Shown piece after piece: positions 10,501 through 22,520 of a DNA stretch of 64,000 nucleotides. A program made the position numbers and the translations under genes. This DNA comes from Chalciporus piperatus (Eukaryota > Basidiomycota > Agaricomycetes > Boletales > Boletaceae): the NCBI GenBank assembly GCA_038093975.1, contig JBBPTG010000101.1, positions 1 to 64,000 of the forward strand, in the 5' to 3' direction. The notes below the pieces were generated by a model. The model saw only the letters and a list, made by a program, of their open reading frames with translations. It had not been told where the DNA came from and ran no database searches. Positions within the stretch are counted from its first letter, which is position 1, and each line of letters starts with the position of its first letter.

Positions 10501-12618
10501 ACGGGACCCTCAACAGCTGGAGTCAACCACACGACGCCGCATATGGCTGTTGGTCCCCCTCCCGGTTTGGGCTATTCGCATGGTCTGCCTATGAACAGCA
10601 ACAGTGCTGAGCTACAAGTGGATCCCTCCAAGGCGAATCTGCCTCAACTTACCAGTGAGTGTCTTTCTTTCGTTAGGGGAGGGAGTCCCAGGTCAGAGTA
10701 CCGAGCGCCGTGCTTTCAGTGCGGAAATATTATCAACGCCCGTGATTATTAATGGATGCGTCGCTCTTGATCCCATTCCATCTTTCCTCGTCGTCATCAT
10801 CCCACTCCATCGTACCGGCATGAATTCGTGAAGCTGCAGGGAGACACATTAGTATTGACGACGCCGACCATTCATGATCCGTTCCCCGAATCTATACCCC
10901 ATCCTCATTCCCCGACCCACCCTTTCTCCGACTCCCGATCCCCCGCTCCCACTTTCATTCCTTGTTTTTCTTGCGTCAGTTCTTGATCGTCTGGTATGAT
11001 GATGCTGACGAATCTTTTTATTACCTTCGTTTTCTTCTATGCGTTCCCAGTCTCGACTTCTATTCCGCCCTCTCCGTTGCCTACCCTATCATCCACGGAC
11101 TTTCCAGCTCTCAGCACGGTCACGGACAATGCCCCGAGCGCATTGACCCCATCGGACGTCCAAACGCCTACTACCGAGGTATCCAAAACGGGAGATACGA
11201 GCAAGGAGCAAGCCAAGGCCGAACGCAACGCTGCCAAGAAAGCCGCCGCTGCCGAGCGTGCGCTTGAGCGACAGAAGGCTGCCCAAGAAAAGGCAGCTGC
11301 GCGCGCTGCCGAGAAAGCACGTCTCGCTCAAGAGAAAGCCGCGGAGCAAGAGAGGTTGGCTACGATCAAGGAGGCGAAGGAAAAGGCGGAGAGGGAGGCG
11401 AAGGAAAAGCTGGAGCAAGAGAAACTCGAGAGGGAGAGTGTCGCGCACGAGAAGGCTGTTCAGGCTGAGAGGGACAGTGTTGCAAAAGCGCAGAGGGAGA
11501 AACGTGCAGAGGCTGAGAAGGAGGAACGAGAGAAGGAGAAGGCGAAAGCGCAGGGGCAAGGAAAACCAGCTGGAACCTCCAAGCCTCCTACGACCCCGAA
11601 AAAGGGGGGCGCTGAGAAGCAGGTTGCCCCTCCAAAGCCACCCGAGCCAATCGTCCAGGCTCCCATTCGTTCAAAGTTGCCGAAGAAGAACAAACCAATC
11701 GCTCGTCCCATCAAGATTCCGAAGGACAACGAAGTCGTCCTTGACGAGACCTCGGCCGCACCATCCGTTGCCGCTTCAGAGGTGGCAGCTTTGCCCGCCT
11801 ACAAGGGTAACGAAGCAACATTTTCAAGCCCTAGCATGTCGAGAGCTCAGTCCGTTGATCGAGCGTCTCCGATTGAACCAGCGTCTCTCGCGGATATCTT
11901 GGATGAGCTCGATGCTAAGCATCCAAGCATGGACCTTCCTAATCACCCTCTCTTCGACATGCAGAAGATCAATCCCGCTGCAAAGATGCCGCTAGAGTAT
12001 GGACCATTGGTTCACGCTCTATCGGCTCTGTCAGTTGGCGGTGGTTCATTCGCTACCAACATGCCCTCCGGTTCCATTGACAATGCAGTATCTTCCTTCC
12101 AACAACTCCTCGAGACGTTGACACAGACCATTTCTGACTTGTTGCGCCTCCTCCCTCGGACCACATGGGACGACAGTTCTTCGTTCGATGGTGTCCTCCG
12201 GGACATGCTCAAAGGCGACGACTTTTTGGACGACACGGGAGATGATGCGGCAGGCAAGGAAGACGAGGTCGCTGCCCTGACACTTGCCCTCGAACGTCGC
12301 GCCCGCTGGATGGAAGTCCAGTTGTCCAAGCTGGAGGAACTCCATCGGGATATCAACACTGCGGCTGTCCGTGCCGTACTCGCATTCAACGACAGTGGCT
12401 GGGATCGTCATGCTTTCATGCCCCGAATTGGGAATACACTGAAGCGGTTCGACAGTATTGGTACGGCTGAAAAGGACAGCAAGGCTCGACCGATCACGGC
12501 TGACGACCTTGAGAAGAAGCTGGTGGTTGCGAAGGAGGCAGCTGTTTTTGCGGAGACGGAGCTGAGGGAGGCGATGGAGAAGATGCAGGCCGTGCGGCCG
12601 GTGGACGACTTCTTCTGA
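7582..12618 (+). CDS. NOT4: CCR4-NOT E3 ubiquitin ligase subunit NOT4
   Basis: Nine exons are predicted: 7582..7713, 7779..7859, 7913..8025, 8084..8234, 8285..8619, 8670..8725, 8772..10226, 10376..10654, 11051..12618, about 1389 aa. A C4C4-type RING (CPLCLEEMD...CGYQ/ICRFCWHHI...CPACRREY) lies near residues 49-95. An RRM follows (NVVYVVGIG, GQYGKISKILLVKR), then a C3H1 finger (YCMAFLRGVTCSDHTCMNLHE). The order RING-RRM-C3H is diagnostic of Not4, which ubiquitylates stalled-ribosome targets. The middle is Pro/Ser-rich and disordered. The last exon has a long Ala/Lys/Glu coiled coil (11.17-11.56 kb) and an acidic helical C-terminus. The second intron uses a GC donor (CAG|GCATGT). The 396-nt intron at 10655-11050 is unusually long and may hide an exon. 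Confidence 0.9.
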
Positions 12619-12866
12619 AAGTAATCTTGACTGTAGCCATGACCGTAATAGGACCCTTCTAAACATTCCTTACTCCATTCATTCCGTCTCCAAATCAGCT
12701 GATTGATCGAGCGGCATTTTTGACGAGTTATTTGGGGAGCATCAGTTATTTTTGCAGAGCATATAATTTTTTGGCGTCCGAGTCAGACTTGGTCAGACTC
12801 GCCTCAGCTCAACTCTCGACCTCTCTCGACATTCAAAAGGGTGCTCTCTCATCCACTCTCTTCATC

Positions 12867-14703
12867 ATGTGTCCACACCAGAATTCAGACTCCCTTCCCG
12901 CTGAAAAGGACCAAATGGTCCCCGTCGACGTTGGCTCATCGAATGGCATCCGGAGCGCTAACGTGGTCAACGGCACCAACGGCGTGAATGGCCAACAGGA
13001 AACTCGGCGAAACCCATACGCTCCTCGCGCCGCCGATTTCCTCTCCAACCTCTCCAACTTCAAGATCATCGAGAGCACTCTCCGAGGTATGTTGCAGACC
13101 TTTTTTTCACCCGATCTTTTTGTTGTTGTCCATGATCGCGTTCATCTCTCTCTACCCGATGTCTGATCAACTCGACCTCCAGAGGGTGAACAATTCGCCA
13201 ATGCATTCTTTGACACCAAGACCAAGATCGCCATTGCCAAGGCACTCGATGCGTTCGGTGTCGAGTACATCGAGCTCACATCACCTGCTGCATCTGAGCA
13301 GTCCCGGATGGACTGCGAGGCCATTTGCAACCTTGGTTTGAAGGCCAAGATCCTCACTCACATTCGCTGTCATATGGACGATGCCCGGATCGCTGTCGAG
13401 ACTGGTCAGTTTGTTTACGTTTTTTTTTTCATGGCCGAGGATGTCAGATTGATCGGACTTGTAGGTGTCGATGGTGTCGATGTCGTCATCGGTACTTCTT
13501 CGTTCCTTCGAGAGTTCTCGCATGGCAAGGACATGACTTACATCACCAAGACTGCTATCGAGGTCATCACGTTTGTCAAGTCCAAGGGCATCGAAGTCCG
13601 ATTCTCCTCCGAAGATTCCTTCCGTTCAGATCTCGTCGACCTTCTTTCCATATACCAAACCGTAGACAAGATTGGTGTCAACCGTGTCGGCATTGCTGAC
13701 ACCGTTGGATGCGCAAACCCAAGACAGGTCTATGACCTCGTCAGAACGCTTAGAGGCGTCGTTGGCTGTGACATTGAGACCCATTTCCATAACGACACCG
13801 GCATGGGTATGTTCGCCTTGATTTTCACCGTCTTGGTATGCTCACCGATTCGCCAGCTATCGCCAATGCCTACACTGCCCTCGAGGCAGGTGCCACCCAC
13901 ATTGATACCTGTACGTCCTTTCTTCCCCGTTCCTCGTCCCTTCAGTTCTCAGTATTTCGCAGCTGTTCTTGGTATTGGCGAGCGTGTTGGTATCACTCCT
14001 CTTGGTGGCCTTATCGCTTGTCTCTACGCTGTCAACCCCGAATATGTCAAGTCCAAGTACAACCTCCCCATGCTTCGTGAAATTGAGAACCTCGTCGCTG
14101 AGGCCGTCGAGGTCAACGTGCCTTTCATGAACCCTATCACGTTCGTATCCCTTCCCTTTCGTCGGTTACTCCCATTCTGACGCGCATTGTTTTAGCGGTT
14201 ACTGTGCCTTCACCCACAAGGCAGGTATCCACGCCAAGGCAATCCTTAACAACCCCAGCACGTACGAGATCTTGAAGCCCGAAGACTTTGGTCTCACCCG
14301 ATACGTTTCCATTGGGTAAGTACCTCGACATGCATTACCACCCGAAAACGCAGGTTTCTGACCTCTGTCGAAGTCACCGTCTTACTGGCTGGAACGCCGT
14401 CAAGAGCCGTGTTGAACAGCTCGGTCTGACGCTCACCGACGCCGAGGTACTTCTAACTTACCTGAGCTCACTGTTACTTTGATCACTGACTCGTCTTGCC
14501 AGATCAAGGACGCTACCGCCAAGATCAAGGAGCTCGCTGACGTCCGCACACAATCCATGGACGACGTCGACTCTCTTCTCCGTGTCTACCACTCTGGTAT
14601 CCAGAGCGGAGAGCTTGCTGTGGGTCAGAAGGAAGCACTCGACCGATTGCTCACGAGGCACCGCGAGTCTGTGTCGACCCCACAAGTCGCAGCTACCGCA
14701 TGA
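12867..14703 (+). CDS. LYS20: Homocitrate synthase (lysine biosynthesis)
   Basis: Eight exons are predicted: 12867..13086, 13183..13404, 13465..13806, 13857..13910, 13963..14140, 14196..14315, 14374..14446, 14503..14703, 469 aa. The enzyme condenses acetyl-CoA and 2-oxoglutarate to homocitrate, the first and feedback-controlled step of the alpha-aminoadipate pathway. The HMGL-like TIM barrel is seen in [69 protein letters not shown] and [11 protein letters not shown], which contain the expected metal and catalytic residues (ESTLREGEQ, HFHND, H-x-H type HKAGIH). The C-terminal lid ([18 protein letters not shown]) is present. The start is the ATG ahead of CPHQNSD; an in-frame extension upstream lacks an ATG. 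Confidence 0.93.
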
Positions 14704-14956
14704 GTTGTCTCGTTGGATAATTCGATCACTTGCAGCTTGTGAGTGCTGAGTGTCACTATGGCACGGCGCTCTCAGCATAGCCATGAAAAGCGACGTATAG
14801 TCAGTCATATGTATTCAATATATGTTTGGGACGATCTATGTACGTTTTCTTGTAAATTCTGTTTACTCGGAAAAGCCGTCAAGGCGGCGACAAAGACCCT
14901 GCTTGACATGCATGATGACACTCGCGGACATTATTTGCAAGCTCGTTGGTATCATC

Positions 14957-15582
14957 CTCTCTCTTCCATACGTCGAGTCAGCCGACAGCAGATTATTTGC
15001 CCGAATTCAAAGAACAAAACGTTACGCGGTCGGCGATGGACAAGAAGAAGAAACGCACCTCAACTCTTCCAACAGAACGCAAAAATTACCTCGAACCTCC
15101 CAAACCACGGCCACGACGCCTGGCATGACCAGACCGTTTCCGCGTACGAGTGTGGCCCAGTACACTGTAACGACCAGGCACTTGGTGGCAAAAGCTAGTG
15201 CGACTACCAAAAGAGGGGAAACCGGCTGTCTTCATCCGCGTGGGGTAGACAACATTCGATAATCTCAACCTGAACTCCAAGACGAGCCGACGAAATGGAG
15301 GATTTAGCTTGTGCGAAACATCCCACACCCCAGACTCTCCCAGATGAACTTGTCTATTACATCTTGCTCTACACGAGCCCCTGCGAGGTTATCCGATTGC
15401 GTTTGGTGAGTCTATTTTCAACCCGATCTTCACTCTGGGGGACTCTTCAACACGATTTGCCGTACAACCTGGATCTTGCCGCTTAGATCCTCTCTGACGT
15501 TCCTCGTTCTAGGTCTCAAAGCAATTCAACGATGTTGCTCGCGCTACCCGGTTGTGGAAGGCGTTGTACACCACTGCGGCCG
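14957..15582. pseudogene. Decayed LCP5 -> F-box module with internal inversion
   Basis: Two LCP5 pieces and one F-box piece lie here. Around 14957-15050 the plus strand resembles LCP5 sense sequence (the TACGTCGAGTC and GAATTCRAAGAA...ACGCGG blocks). At about 15066-15130 the match is to LCP5 antisense (CTTCCAACAGAACGCAAAA and beyond), so part has been flipped. From ~15259 the 5' leader and ATG (15295) of the F-box gene follow, with exon 1 (15295-15405), its intron and the first ~70 bp of exon 2 from 15514. Homology stops near 15582, before most of the protein. The LCP5-then-F-box order matches the two intact modules. I see no intact product. Confidence 0.75.
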
Positions 15583-15850
15583 TGTCGTGCCGTTGTGACA
15601 CTCGCAAGCGCCGAGTGTTCAGGTTACCCGTTTGACGCGGCGAGAACTTTCGGGCATTTCGCAGCACTGAAAATATGTAGGTCATGAAAGGGACCTGCAC
15701 TATAATTGGTCTGAAAGATGCCTAAATGGAGATAATCGCAAGATAAACGGACTTTGGATACACAGATGGATGATGGAAATGCCAGAGTAACTGTTTGCGT
15801 GATATTAAGCAGGCGTTGTGTGTAAAGGATGTCCCAGATCATCGTCATTT

Positions 15851-17719
15851 CTACTCGTCATTGGGCGCAGTCCCATTGTCTGTTGCGCCTGGCATCTTGT
15901 TCCTCTTCCATGAAACAAAATCATCTATCATTGTTGGCCAAGCCTTGGAGGAAGACGTCTCAGGTCAAAGCATGAATGAAGGGGGAGCTGACTGCAACTT
16001 ACCCCATCCGTCTCGTAGTTGGTTAGGTCTGAGTTTACCGACCGACAGAATTCGAGCATCTAGAAGCTGTGATGAGAACCGACCTACTGCCACGTTGGAA
16101 GTGTGTATTCACCATATTCCAGATATCCTTGTTTGCGCCCTTATAAGATCCACTCTCCTGGAGATTGTTCTAGCAGTGGCTATACAAAGGAGGCAGTACT
16201 CACGTTCAGGAACTGGATCAATTCTGTAATGACCGGATGTCGTGGGGCCAGAAGAACTGACCACAAAGCCATAGCCGTCTATGAATCCTAAGAATCATCT
16301 AAATGCCGGTAGTATAAAGCGAGTCACCTCTATATCTAAATTCCTGCTTTGTCTGGGAGAGGACTGAGATCAAGCAGTAGGATAATGCTGAACACCCACG
16401 CAGGTTTGGAAAGGTTGAAACAGAATTGATAGAGCTCAGCGAAAGCACACTTGCGATCGGATGCATATTGCCGATAGCGTGTTCTGTTGTACGGTTCCTT
16501 GGGGTCCTTCTTGAGAGAAGACTGTGAGGATGACGGCGTTACTGGTTCTTTGTCATGCACAACCAAATCATCCAATTCCTTCAACGCCGTTGCCAAGACC
16601 GGCAATGACGCAATTCTGGTATCCATTGTCAGCAATTTCTGGAAAGGCGAAAAAGACGATACAAACGTACCGTAGCGCCTCAGTTCCTTGAAGCCACTCT
16701 GCACGAGTTAGTTTGGCCATCTCCTCAGCCTTGAATTGCCACGCCAAGATAAGTGGCTCCGCCCCATCTAGCACAATACCAGCCTCCATACACAACTTCT
16801 CTACACCGCCTGGTCCTATCACATTCGGGTCATCGTCATCCGCGAATTGCTTGAACAGTGCTTGAGCTCCTTGAGGGGTGTACTCCACTGTGGCGGGTGA
16901 CGTCGCTGTAGACTGCTTCTGGCGCAGATATAAGCTTGTCCATCATTCAATGCACACGAAAAGACTCACGGAGGCCTGCTTTGTTAATTCCAACTCATTA
17001 CTGGGTGCGAACTTGTTAAAAACACAACACAAGAAGGACGAGAGGCGCATGAGAGAAGGAAATCAGGAGATGCGGTTTAAGAAGTGAACGGCGTGGTGGT
17101 AAAAAGACTCAAAAGAGACGACTTACTCGTTCTGCGTGGAGTTGAGGGGTTCATGCAAGGATTGAGTCGAGGTATTTGATTAACCAATCTGGACGACTTA
17201 CGTCATCAACTCTGGCCAGTTTTGTGGTGAGCTGAGCACGCTCTTGCGAGGGGACTCTGAGTGGACCTACTTCGACTCCTTTGCTCCTTTCCTTGTGGTC
17301 TTATTTCCGCCTGCAGCTGCCTTCTTAATCGTTGTTCTGGTTCTCTTGGACGCGGGTGCTCTCAAATCCTTATTATAAAGAAATCGATGGCGTTTCATCA
17401 GGTGGAGAAGCAGCTACTCACCTCTACATCACCGGAGTGACTGAGTACACCGTGAGATTAACTACGCCATGGGGAGAAGTGACCACGCACGAAGCACCGT
17501 TTTGTTCTGTCTTATCGGCTGTTCCATTTTTTGCGCGGGCTTTTCACGCAAAAGAATTAGCACCATGGATGACCCTGAAACCTTGAGACGATACTTGTTC
17601 TGGTAGATTGCCTGGTAGCACGCGTCGTCGTGGTCTCCGTGTCAGCCTCTGCACGTTTACGCTGCCGCAAGGTGAGCTTCATCTATTATGTGCGTAGACC
17701 GACGTACCTTTGGGGGCAT
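15851..17719 (-). CDS. DCN1: DCN1-like NEDD8 E3 ligase (cullin neddylation)
   Basis: Eleven exons are predicted: complement(15851..15943, 16003..16059, 16113..16157, 16204..16278, 16328..16343, 16400..16615, 16671..16918, 16970..17000, 17271..17358, 17595..17661, 17708..17719), ~315 aa. The basic N-terminus starts MPPKRKRAE. The potentiating-neddylation domain follows: FADDDDPNVIGPGGVEKLC, LILAWQFKAEEMAKLTRAEW, PYNRTRYRQYASD, FAELYQFCFNLSK, AMALWSVLLAPRHPVI, MLEFCRSVN and AWPTMIDDFVSWKR. Dcn1 docks Ubc12 to cullin-RBX1 and speeds NEDD8 transfer. The join across 17001-17270 is uncertain: this 270-nt intron could hold a small exon. Other joins preserve phase and family motifs. It is head to head with CIA2. 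Confidence 0.88.
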
Positions 17720-17919
17720 GGTTATTCTAGAGAACAGGGGAGTCACTTATGAGCCGGAGACAGAAGTTGGCGGAACGTCAATTCCAAAAAGGAGGAAATA
17801 ATTGACGCGTACGAGAGCACCTTTGTCGCGTCACAATCCTGGGTCACATCACCTGACTGCGTGACACGGTGTCGCGTAGATCCGACAGTATTAAGGCTCC
17901 ACCCCCATCGACGACTATC
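17720..17919. promoter_or_regulatory. Divergent promoter region DCN1 / CIA2
   Basis: Two hundred bp separate the two start codons, on opposite strands. Direct and inverted copies of GTGAC-type words occur, but no motif can be assigned with confidence. Confidence 0.45.
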
Positions 17920-18609
17920 ATGAACGGCGAGATATTCAACGCTAACCCAACAATCTATGCTTCAAGAAAGTCTTCCAGGAAGTCGCGCTTCGAGACAGGC
18001 CACTCACTCTGGGTCGATGGAGACGATTATGTGGACACGAGCGACAGCTCAGACGTTGAACCGATCGACCAAGACGAAATCTTCGGTAATTCTTCTGTTT
18101 CCGGCCTAGTGAGATGCCTGATCTTGGCTCTCCTCAGACCTTATTAGATCCATCTCCGACCCGGAACATCCGAACAGTCTGGAGGAGCTCAGGGTTGTAT
18201 CGGCGGAGCAAATTGAGGTCGGTCACAACCATATCGCCATCGAATTCACTCCGACCGTTCCGCACTGCGGAATGTCCACTCTGATTGGTACGGTGAAACT
18301 GTTACGTCTCATCCCCCGGCGTGGCCTCATAACCCGGGTGCCTCGCAGGTTTGTCCATCCGAGTAAGACTGTTGCGGAGTCTTCCGCCAAGGTTTAAGAT
18401 CGACATATGTGTCAAGCCAGGTTCACATCAAAGTGAAATGGCAGGTGCGCCCATTCCACATAAAGGTAAACTCAGACCCACCCACAATCTGTCAAGTGAA
18501 CAAGCAACTGAACGACAAGGAACGCGTCGCAGCCGCACTTGAGAACCCTGCGCTTCTGGAGACTCTCGAAAAATGTCTCGCTACTGCAGGATCACACAGT
18601 GAGGCGTAA
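17920..18609 (+). CDS. CIA2: MIP18-family cytosolic Fe-S assembly factor CIA2
   Basis: Four exons are predicted: 17920..18085, 18138..18287, 18349..18444, 18497..18609, 174 aa. The order [69 protein letters not shown] and [17 protein letters not shown] is that of eukaryotic CIA2/FAM96. The conserved Cys sits in [10 protein letters not shown]. The protein belongs to the CIA targeting complex with CIA1 and MMS19 and hands Fe-S clusters to nuclear and cytosolic apoproteins such as helicases and polymerases. The start is the first ATG in frame before [10 protein letters not shown]. The length fits the family. Confidence 0.92.
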
Positions 18610-18804
18610 TGGATTTCCACCATTGTCTTTGTATATCTGTATCATATCGAGCACCATTATATGCATAGCTATGTCACATCTATTGGCCTGGGTTGACCAC
18701 ATTCGAGAATTGTATCAAAGCAGAGCTCAGGCATGGTACATACATATGTACAGTACTATGTATCGGCGCAAAGTGAGATGAATCAAGGGAATGTCGTTAG
18801 CGGC

Positions 18805-20007
18805 TCAAATGCTTGGGGCAGATGATGATTTCTCCAAGTTGGCCTGTTTGCTGCTATCCCCTGAAGACCCCAGGGCAACACTGAAGTCAATCGTGGTCAG
18901 CGTTTGTGTTATCCTGACGGTCACGGGTGTCGTGTAGTCGTCATCATTCTCGGGGTCGGTGACATCATGATGTCGGCGCTGGAAAACCCGATACAGTACT
19001 GTGACGACAACGAGCAAATTGCAAGTGATGATAGATAAAGCTACCTGGGTAAAGGCGTAAGACTAGGTTGGCGCTGAAGCCTTAGAAAACAGTCATACCT
19101 CAATGTCAATAGCTACTCCAACAAGAGACGAAAGATTCATGAATTGACTGACTGCACGGAATATTGATACGGCCGTCACGATGACGCCCGAAGAAAAGAT
19201 CGCGATGATCATCCGTCGCTGCTTCGTCGGAAGATTCATACTCCACATCATCCGCACGGGCAAGGCAACGAGGATGAAATCAGAGATACAGTCGCCTGCG
19301 CGCTTTCAGTCACATCCGCCAGGACAAGCAATGCATATACTCACTGCACAGTTCATAAATGTACAGCGAATGGGGCATCCACCGTGCGGGCCTGGTGTAG
19401 AACGAGGTCTGCTTGAGCCAGGTGTCATCTGCAGCGAACCACCAAATTTTCAGGATCATGGTGATCGAGAACATCACACCGAACGAGGCAGCTATTGCAA
19501 TCATGATGCGGCGCATGTTCGTCGAAGGATGGACGATACGAGCTACCGAGAACAGTATGCTCATCCGCACAGCCCTTTAGCAGATACCTTGAGTACGAGC
19601 GAGTAGTGTAGCAATGTTGCAACATACCATACAACAAGAGTCAACACCAGAGCATATATCCAGAATGAGACGACAGCAACCTCCCATCCTGTACACACAA
19701 AGTTGTGAGACCTGACATCCACATAGATGAAGATCCAATACGTACCGCCGCCCAAGTACGTCCACTCTGTAACCAACAATACAATAGCAGCGACACATGC
19801 AACGAATGCCGAAGCGTCCTCCCACCATAACCGTTTGATTCGTGAACGGAACCACAAACGGAATAGTGACAACAATATTCCGGCAAACTGCAGCACACTG
19901 CTCGCGACTATGAAATATATCAGCAACTGAAGAATCCCGAAAACAACGGAATGGGCACTTCGTATGTTCAACATTGTCGACTCGGAAAATTGATAACTGG
20001 CGGGCAT
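18805..20007 (-). CDS. Fungal rhodopsin-type 7TM membrane protein, copy 1
   Basis: This is a multi-exon gene, start 20007 (MPASYQFSES), stop 18805. Coding blocks I can follow include the segment LFRLWFRSRIKRLWWEDASA with several hydrophobic helices, then ARIVHPSTNMRRIMIAIAAS, and a final exon starting with a hydrophobic helix (ITCNLLVVVTVLYRVFQRR) and a polar tail. The WWEDA motif after the second helix and the R-I-x-P segment resemble the fungal rhodopsin/integral membrane family (PF20684-like), whose functions are mostly unknown. It is paralogous to the next gene on the same strand. Exact exon ends were not fully resolved. Confidence 0.6.
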
Positions 20008-20459
20008 GTTTGACGAGATGGCTGCATGGTCATATTGGAGCGACCAGATTTATAGGGTATCGTTAAGTTCACAGTCATCAGGTATACCACGTAATGGTGT
20101 CGTATCGAAAGCCGCAGATGTCATGGAAGCTCAGGGAATGCATTCCACCGTCAGGAACGCTGGTCCTTATCATGCAAGTGTTACCGCAAAGGGAATGCGA
20201 CTGAACCCACGTTCGACAGCTATGTGACCTGCTCTGTCGATACATATACCGGCAGTGGTACCTTCAAGGTGCACGCGTTGTCAAGCCTGGCCAGATTCGA
20301 CAATAACGAAAACATACCTGGGATCGACAGAGACGGAAGAAGGAATTGAGGAGCAAGCATGCCTTCCGAAGGTATCGCCCGGAGAATAAAGCAGCTGTAA
20401 CGACATGCAGAGTTGGCTGCTGGGCGCTTTGAAAGAACAAAACATCCCATTCCAGGGAG
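20008..20459. other. Intergenic between tandem 7TM genes
   Basis: This holds the 3' region of 7TM copy 2 and the promoter of copy 1. No gene is recognised. Confidence 0.4.
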
Positions 20460-21766
20460 CTAAGCAGAGACCGCAGTTCCCTCGCTGACCAGGTTTGGGG
20501 TAAATGATTGAAGTCGCTTGTCGGTGTTGAATTCGCCTGGTGGATATTGGAAAGGCATGATGCATTCGCTGCTTGTCAGGTTGGTTTCATCGCTCCGAAT
20601 GATCGAAATATGACTGTCGTTGGAAGCGGTTTCTGAAATGCCAAGAGTGCCCAGATCTAAGTCAACGGTAGTGAGCTGAAAAACATTTTCGGTGGTTCCG
20701 GGTGACAGCGAGATAGGAACGCTTGTGCGCAAATTCTTTGTTGTATCCTTGCGACGCATCAAACGATAGACGTGTGTCGTAACAAACAGAGAATTACACA
20801 CAAATAACGAACAAGCGACCTGTTGACCAAAGATGGGACGTTCAATTAGATACGAATGGTTGATATGCATAGTATCACATACCTCAACGTCAATCGCTAT
20901 ACTCGTTAGCGTCAAGATTCTGGAAAATTGGCACGCAGCGCGAAGGCAGGAAAGCATCGTAACAAAAATGCTGGAAGAGAACACTGCAATGATCAATCGT
21001 CGCTGAGATGGCGGCAGGTTTACGGATCGAAAGGAATAGATTGGCAGGATGATGAGAGTGGAGTCAGACATGATGTCCGCTGCGTCCTGATTTGAGTATG
21101 ATCGGTCCGAAGTAAGGAGAGACGTACTGATTAGTTCGAAGATGACTATCGGTTCTGTCAATGTCTGCGCTGGCCCACCACTAGGGCGTGAGATTTTCCA
21201 CCAAGACGCATATCTCCATGCAAACACGACGATCAATGAGATCCACAATGAAATAAACAGACACGCGAGAAAAGCCATCGCTCGACGGGAACTACGCGAT
21301 GGTGGCATGATGCGTAAGATCGACAGCAAGATACTCAGTCGCACAGCCCTTGCAGAAAATGAGCGTGGTGAGCTGAAAGTTGGCAGAACCGAGGGAGGAT
21401 CACAGACCATATTACGGTAGGATAAGAGAGTGCATATATCCAGAACGCGATCATGGAAGTTTGTCCAGCTATTTGCGTCAGTACATTTGCCAGAAAGATA
21501 ACTGGACGTACTCACTTTCTTTGAAGTGTACCCAAGTGGAAACCACGGAAGCAACGCTACACATCGCTGCGACGGCCGCACATGCATCCTCCCACCAAAG
21601 CTTTCGCGTCAAGCAGCGAAACACTGCTCGATAAACAGTAAGCACTATGGCCGCAGCGGTCAGAGTGCTTGTGAAGACTATGATGGCTTATCAGTCTCAT
21701 TCGGCTGCTTGACGCGTATCACTCACTCTTGAGGCTCCAGAGAGAGCCGGTGACGAACATTATCAT
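20460..21766 (-). CDS. Fungal rhodopsin-type 7TM membrane protein, copy 2
   Basis: The likely start is 21766 (MIMFVTGSLWSL) and the stop is at 20460. Hydrophobic segments alternate with short introns. The block TRKLWWEDACAAVAAMCSVA matches KRLWWEDASAF of copy 1, and LRIMPPSRSSRRAMAFLACL matches its VARIVHPSTNMRRIM block. Further conserved pieces are IYSFRSVNLPPSQRRLI and IAVFSSSIFVTMLSCLRA. The C-terminal ~110 residues are polar and Ser/Thr-rich, as in a cytoplasmic tail. Several introns are open in frame, so intron retention would not necessarily stop translation. The family is receptor-like, but no ligand or G-protein link is known to me. Confidence 0.6.
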
Positions 21767-22520
21767 GAGCAGAAGAGTCCCGTTCCTACAGCGCGCGAGT
21801 CCAAGAGTAATTCAGCACCAACTGTTCGCGTCCTCATTTTTATTGTCAGTCAGCGTCCGTCAATGTCATGAATCGTGAGACCGAAGCCATCCAGTGTACT
21901 TGGAAGTAGCACCATGAGAACGGATGAGTCACCGACCCAGACTGATCGGCGTTGATCTGGCCATCCTGCGTGTCCCGCAGCTCCTCCAAGCGACGGATTG
22001 TCTAGTATGGCCTCGGACGAACCGCGCCGCAGTGCGTAAGGATGGCACTACTGGCCATCATGACAGTATCTTGGCACAGGCAAAAGGTGAGCGATGCATG
22101 GCTTGGAAGCCAAAAAGATACCGTAAGAAAAAGGGCCAACTGCCGACCTTCGCGTTCACAGGAGGCCGTCGTGTGGCCGCTGCTGCCTCACACTGGCAAG
22201 ATCCAGACTTTGTCCAGACTGCTGAATTCGAGTCTCTGCCAACTGTGGTCGGAAGGCGAATTATATGTGTTACGTATCTTAAGTCCAGTTGACGACTATG
22301 GCTACAGTGGATGATGGTGGGAGGAAAGCTACAATATATGTAAGAGCAAGCGAACGATGGCTACAGGTCAAAGTGGCTACACAGAACTGATCGATGAAGC
22401 AAACGCATAAATATGTGAGTTCCTATAGGGTTTATGGGGGGAAGCCTATCACTGTTCGTGATAAAAAGCGAACGAAAGCAAAATATAGGCGACGAACGAA
22501 TCGGATCAAAAGGTCGAAAT
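21767..22520. other. 750-bp stretch without a recognised gene
   Basis: A 122-codon plus-strand open frame (21924-22292) is present, with a basic patch near its middle, but it has no family motif, no codon-use support and no splice context. I do not call it a gene. The left end holds the promoter of 7TM copy 2. Confidence 0.4.

Noticed and set aside
11258..11995. 245-codon Arg-rich plus-strand frame
   Set aside because: It is a shadow of the Ala/Lys/Glu coiled-coil frame of NOT4. Arg-rich low complexity is expected from GC-rich frame shifting.
21924..22292. 122-codon plus-strand frame between the 7TM and DUF7330-like genes
   Set aside because: No motif, no splice context and no paralog in the window; kept only as a remark on the gap.
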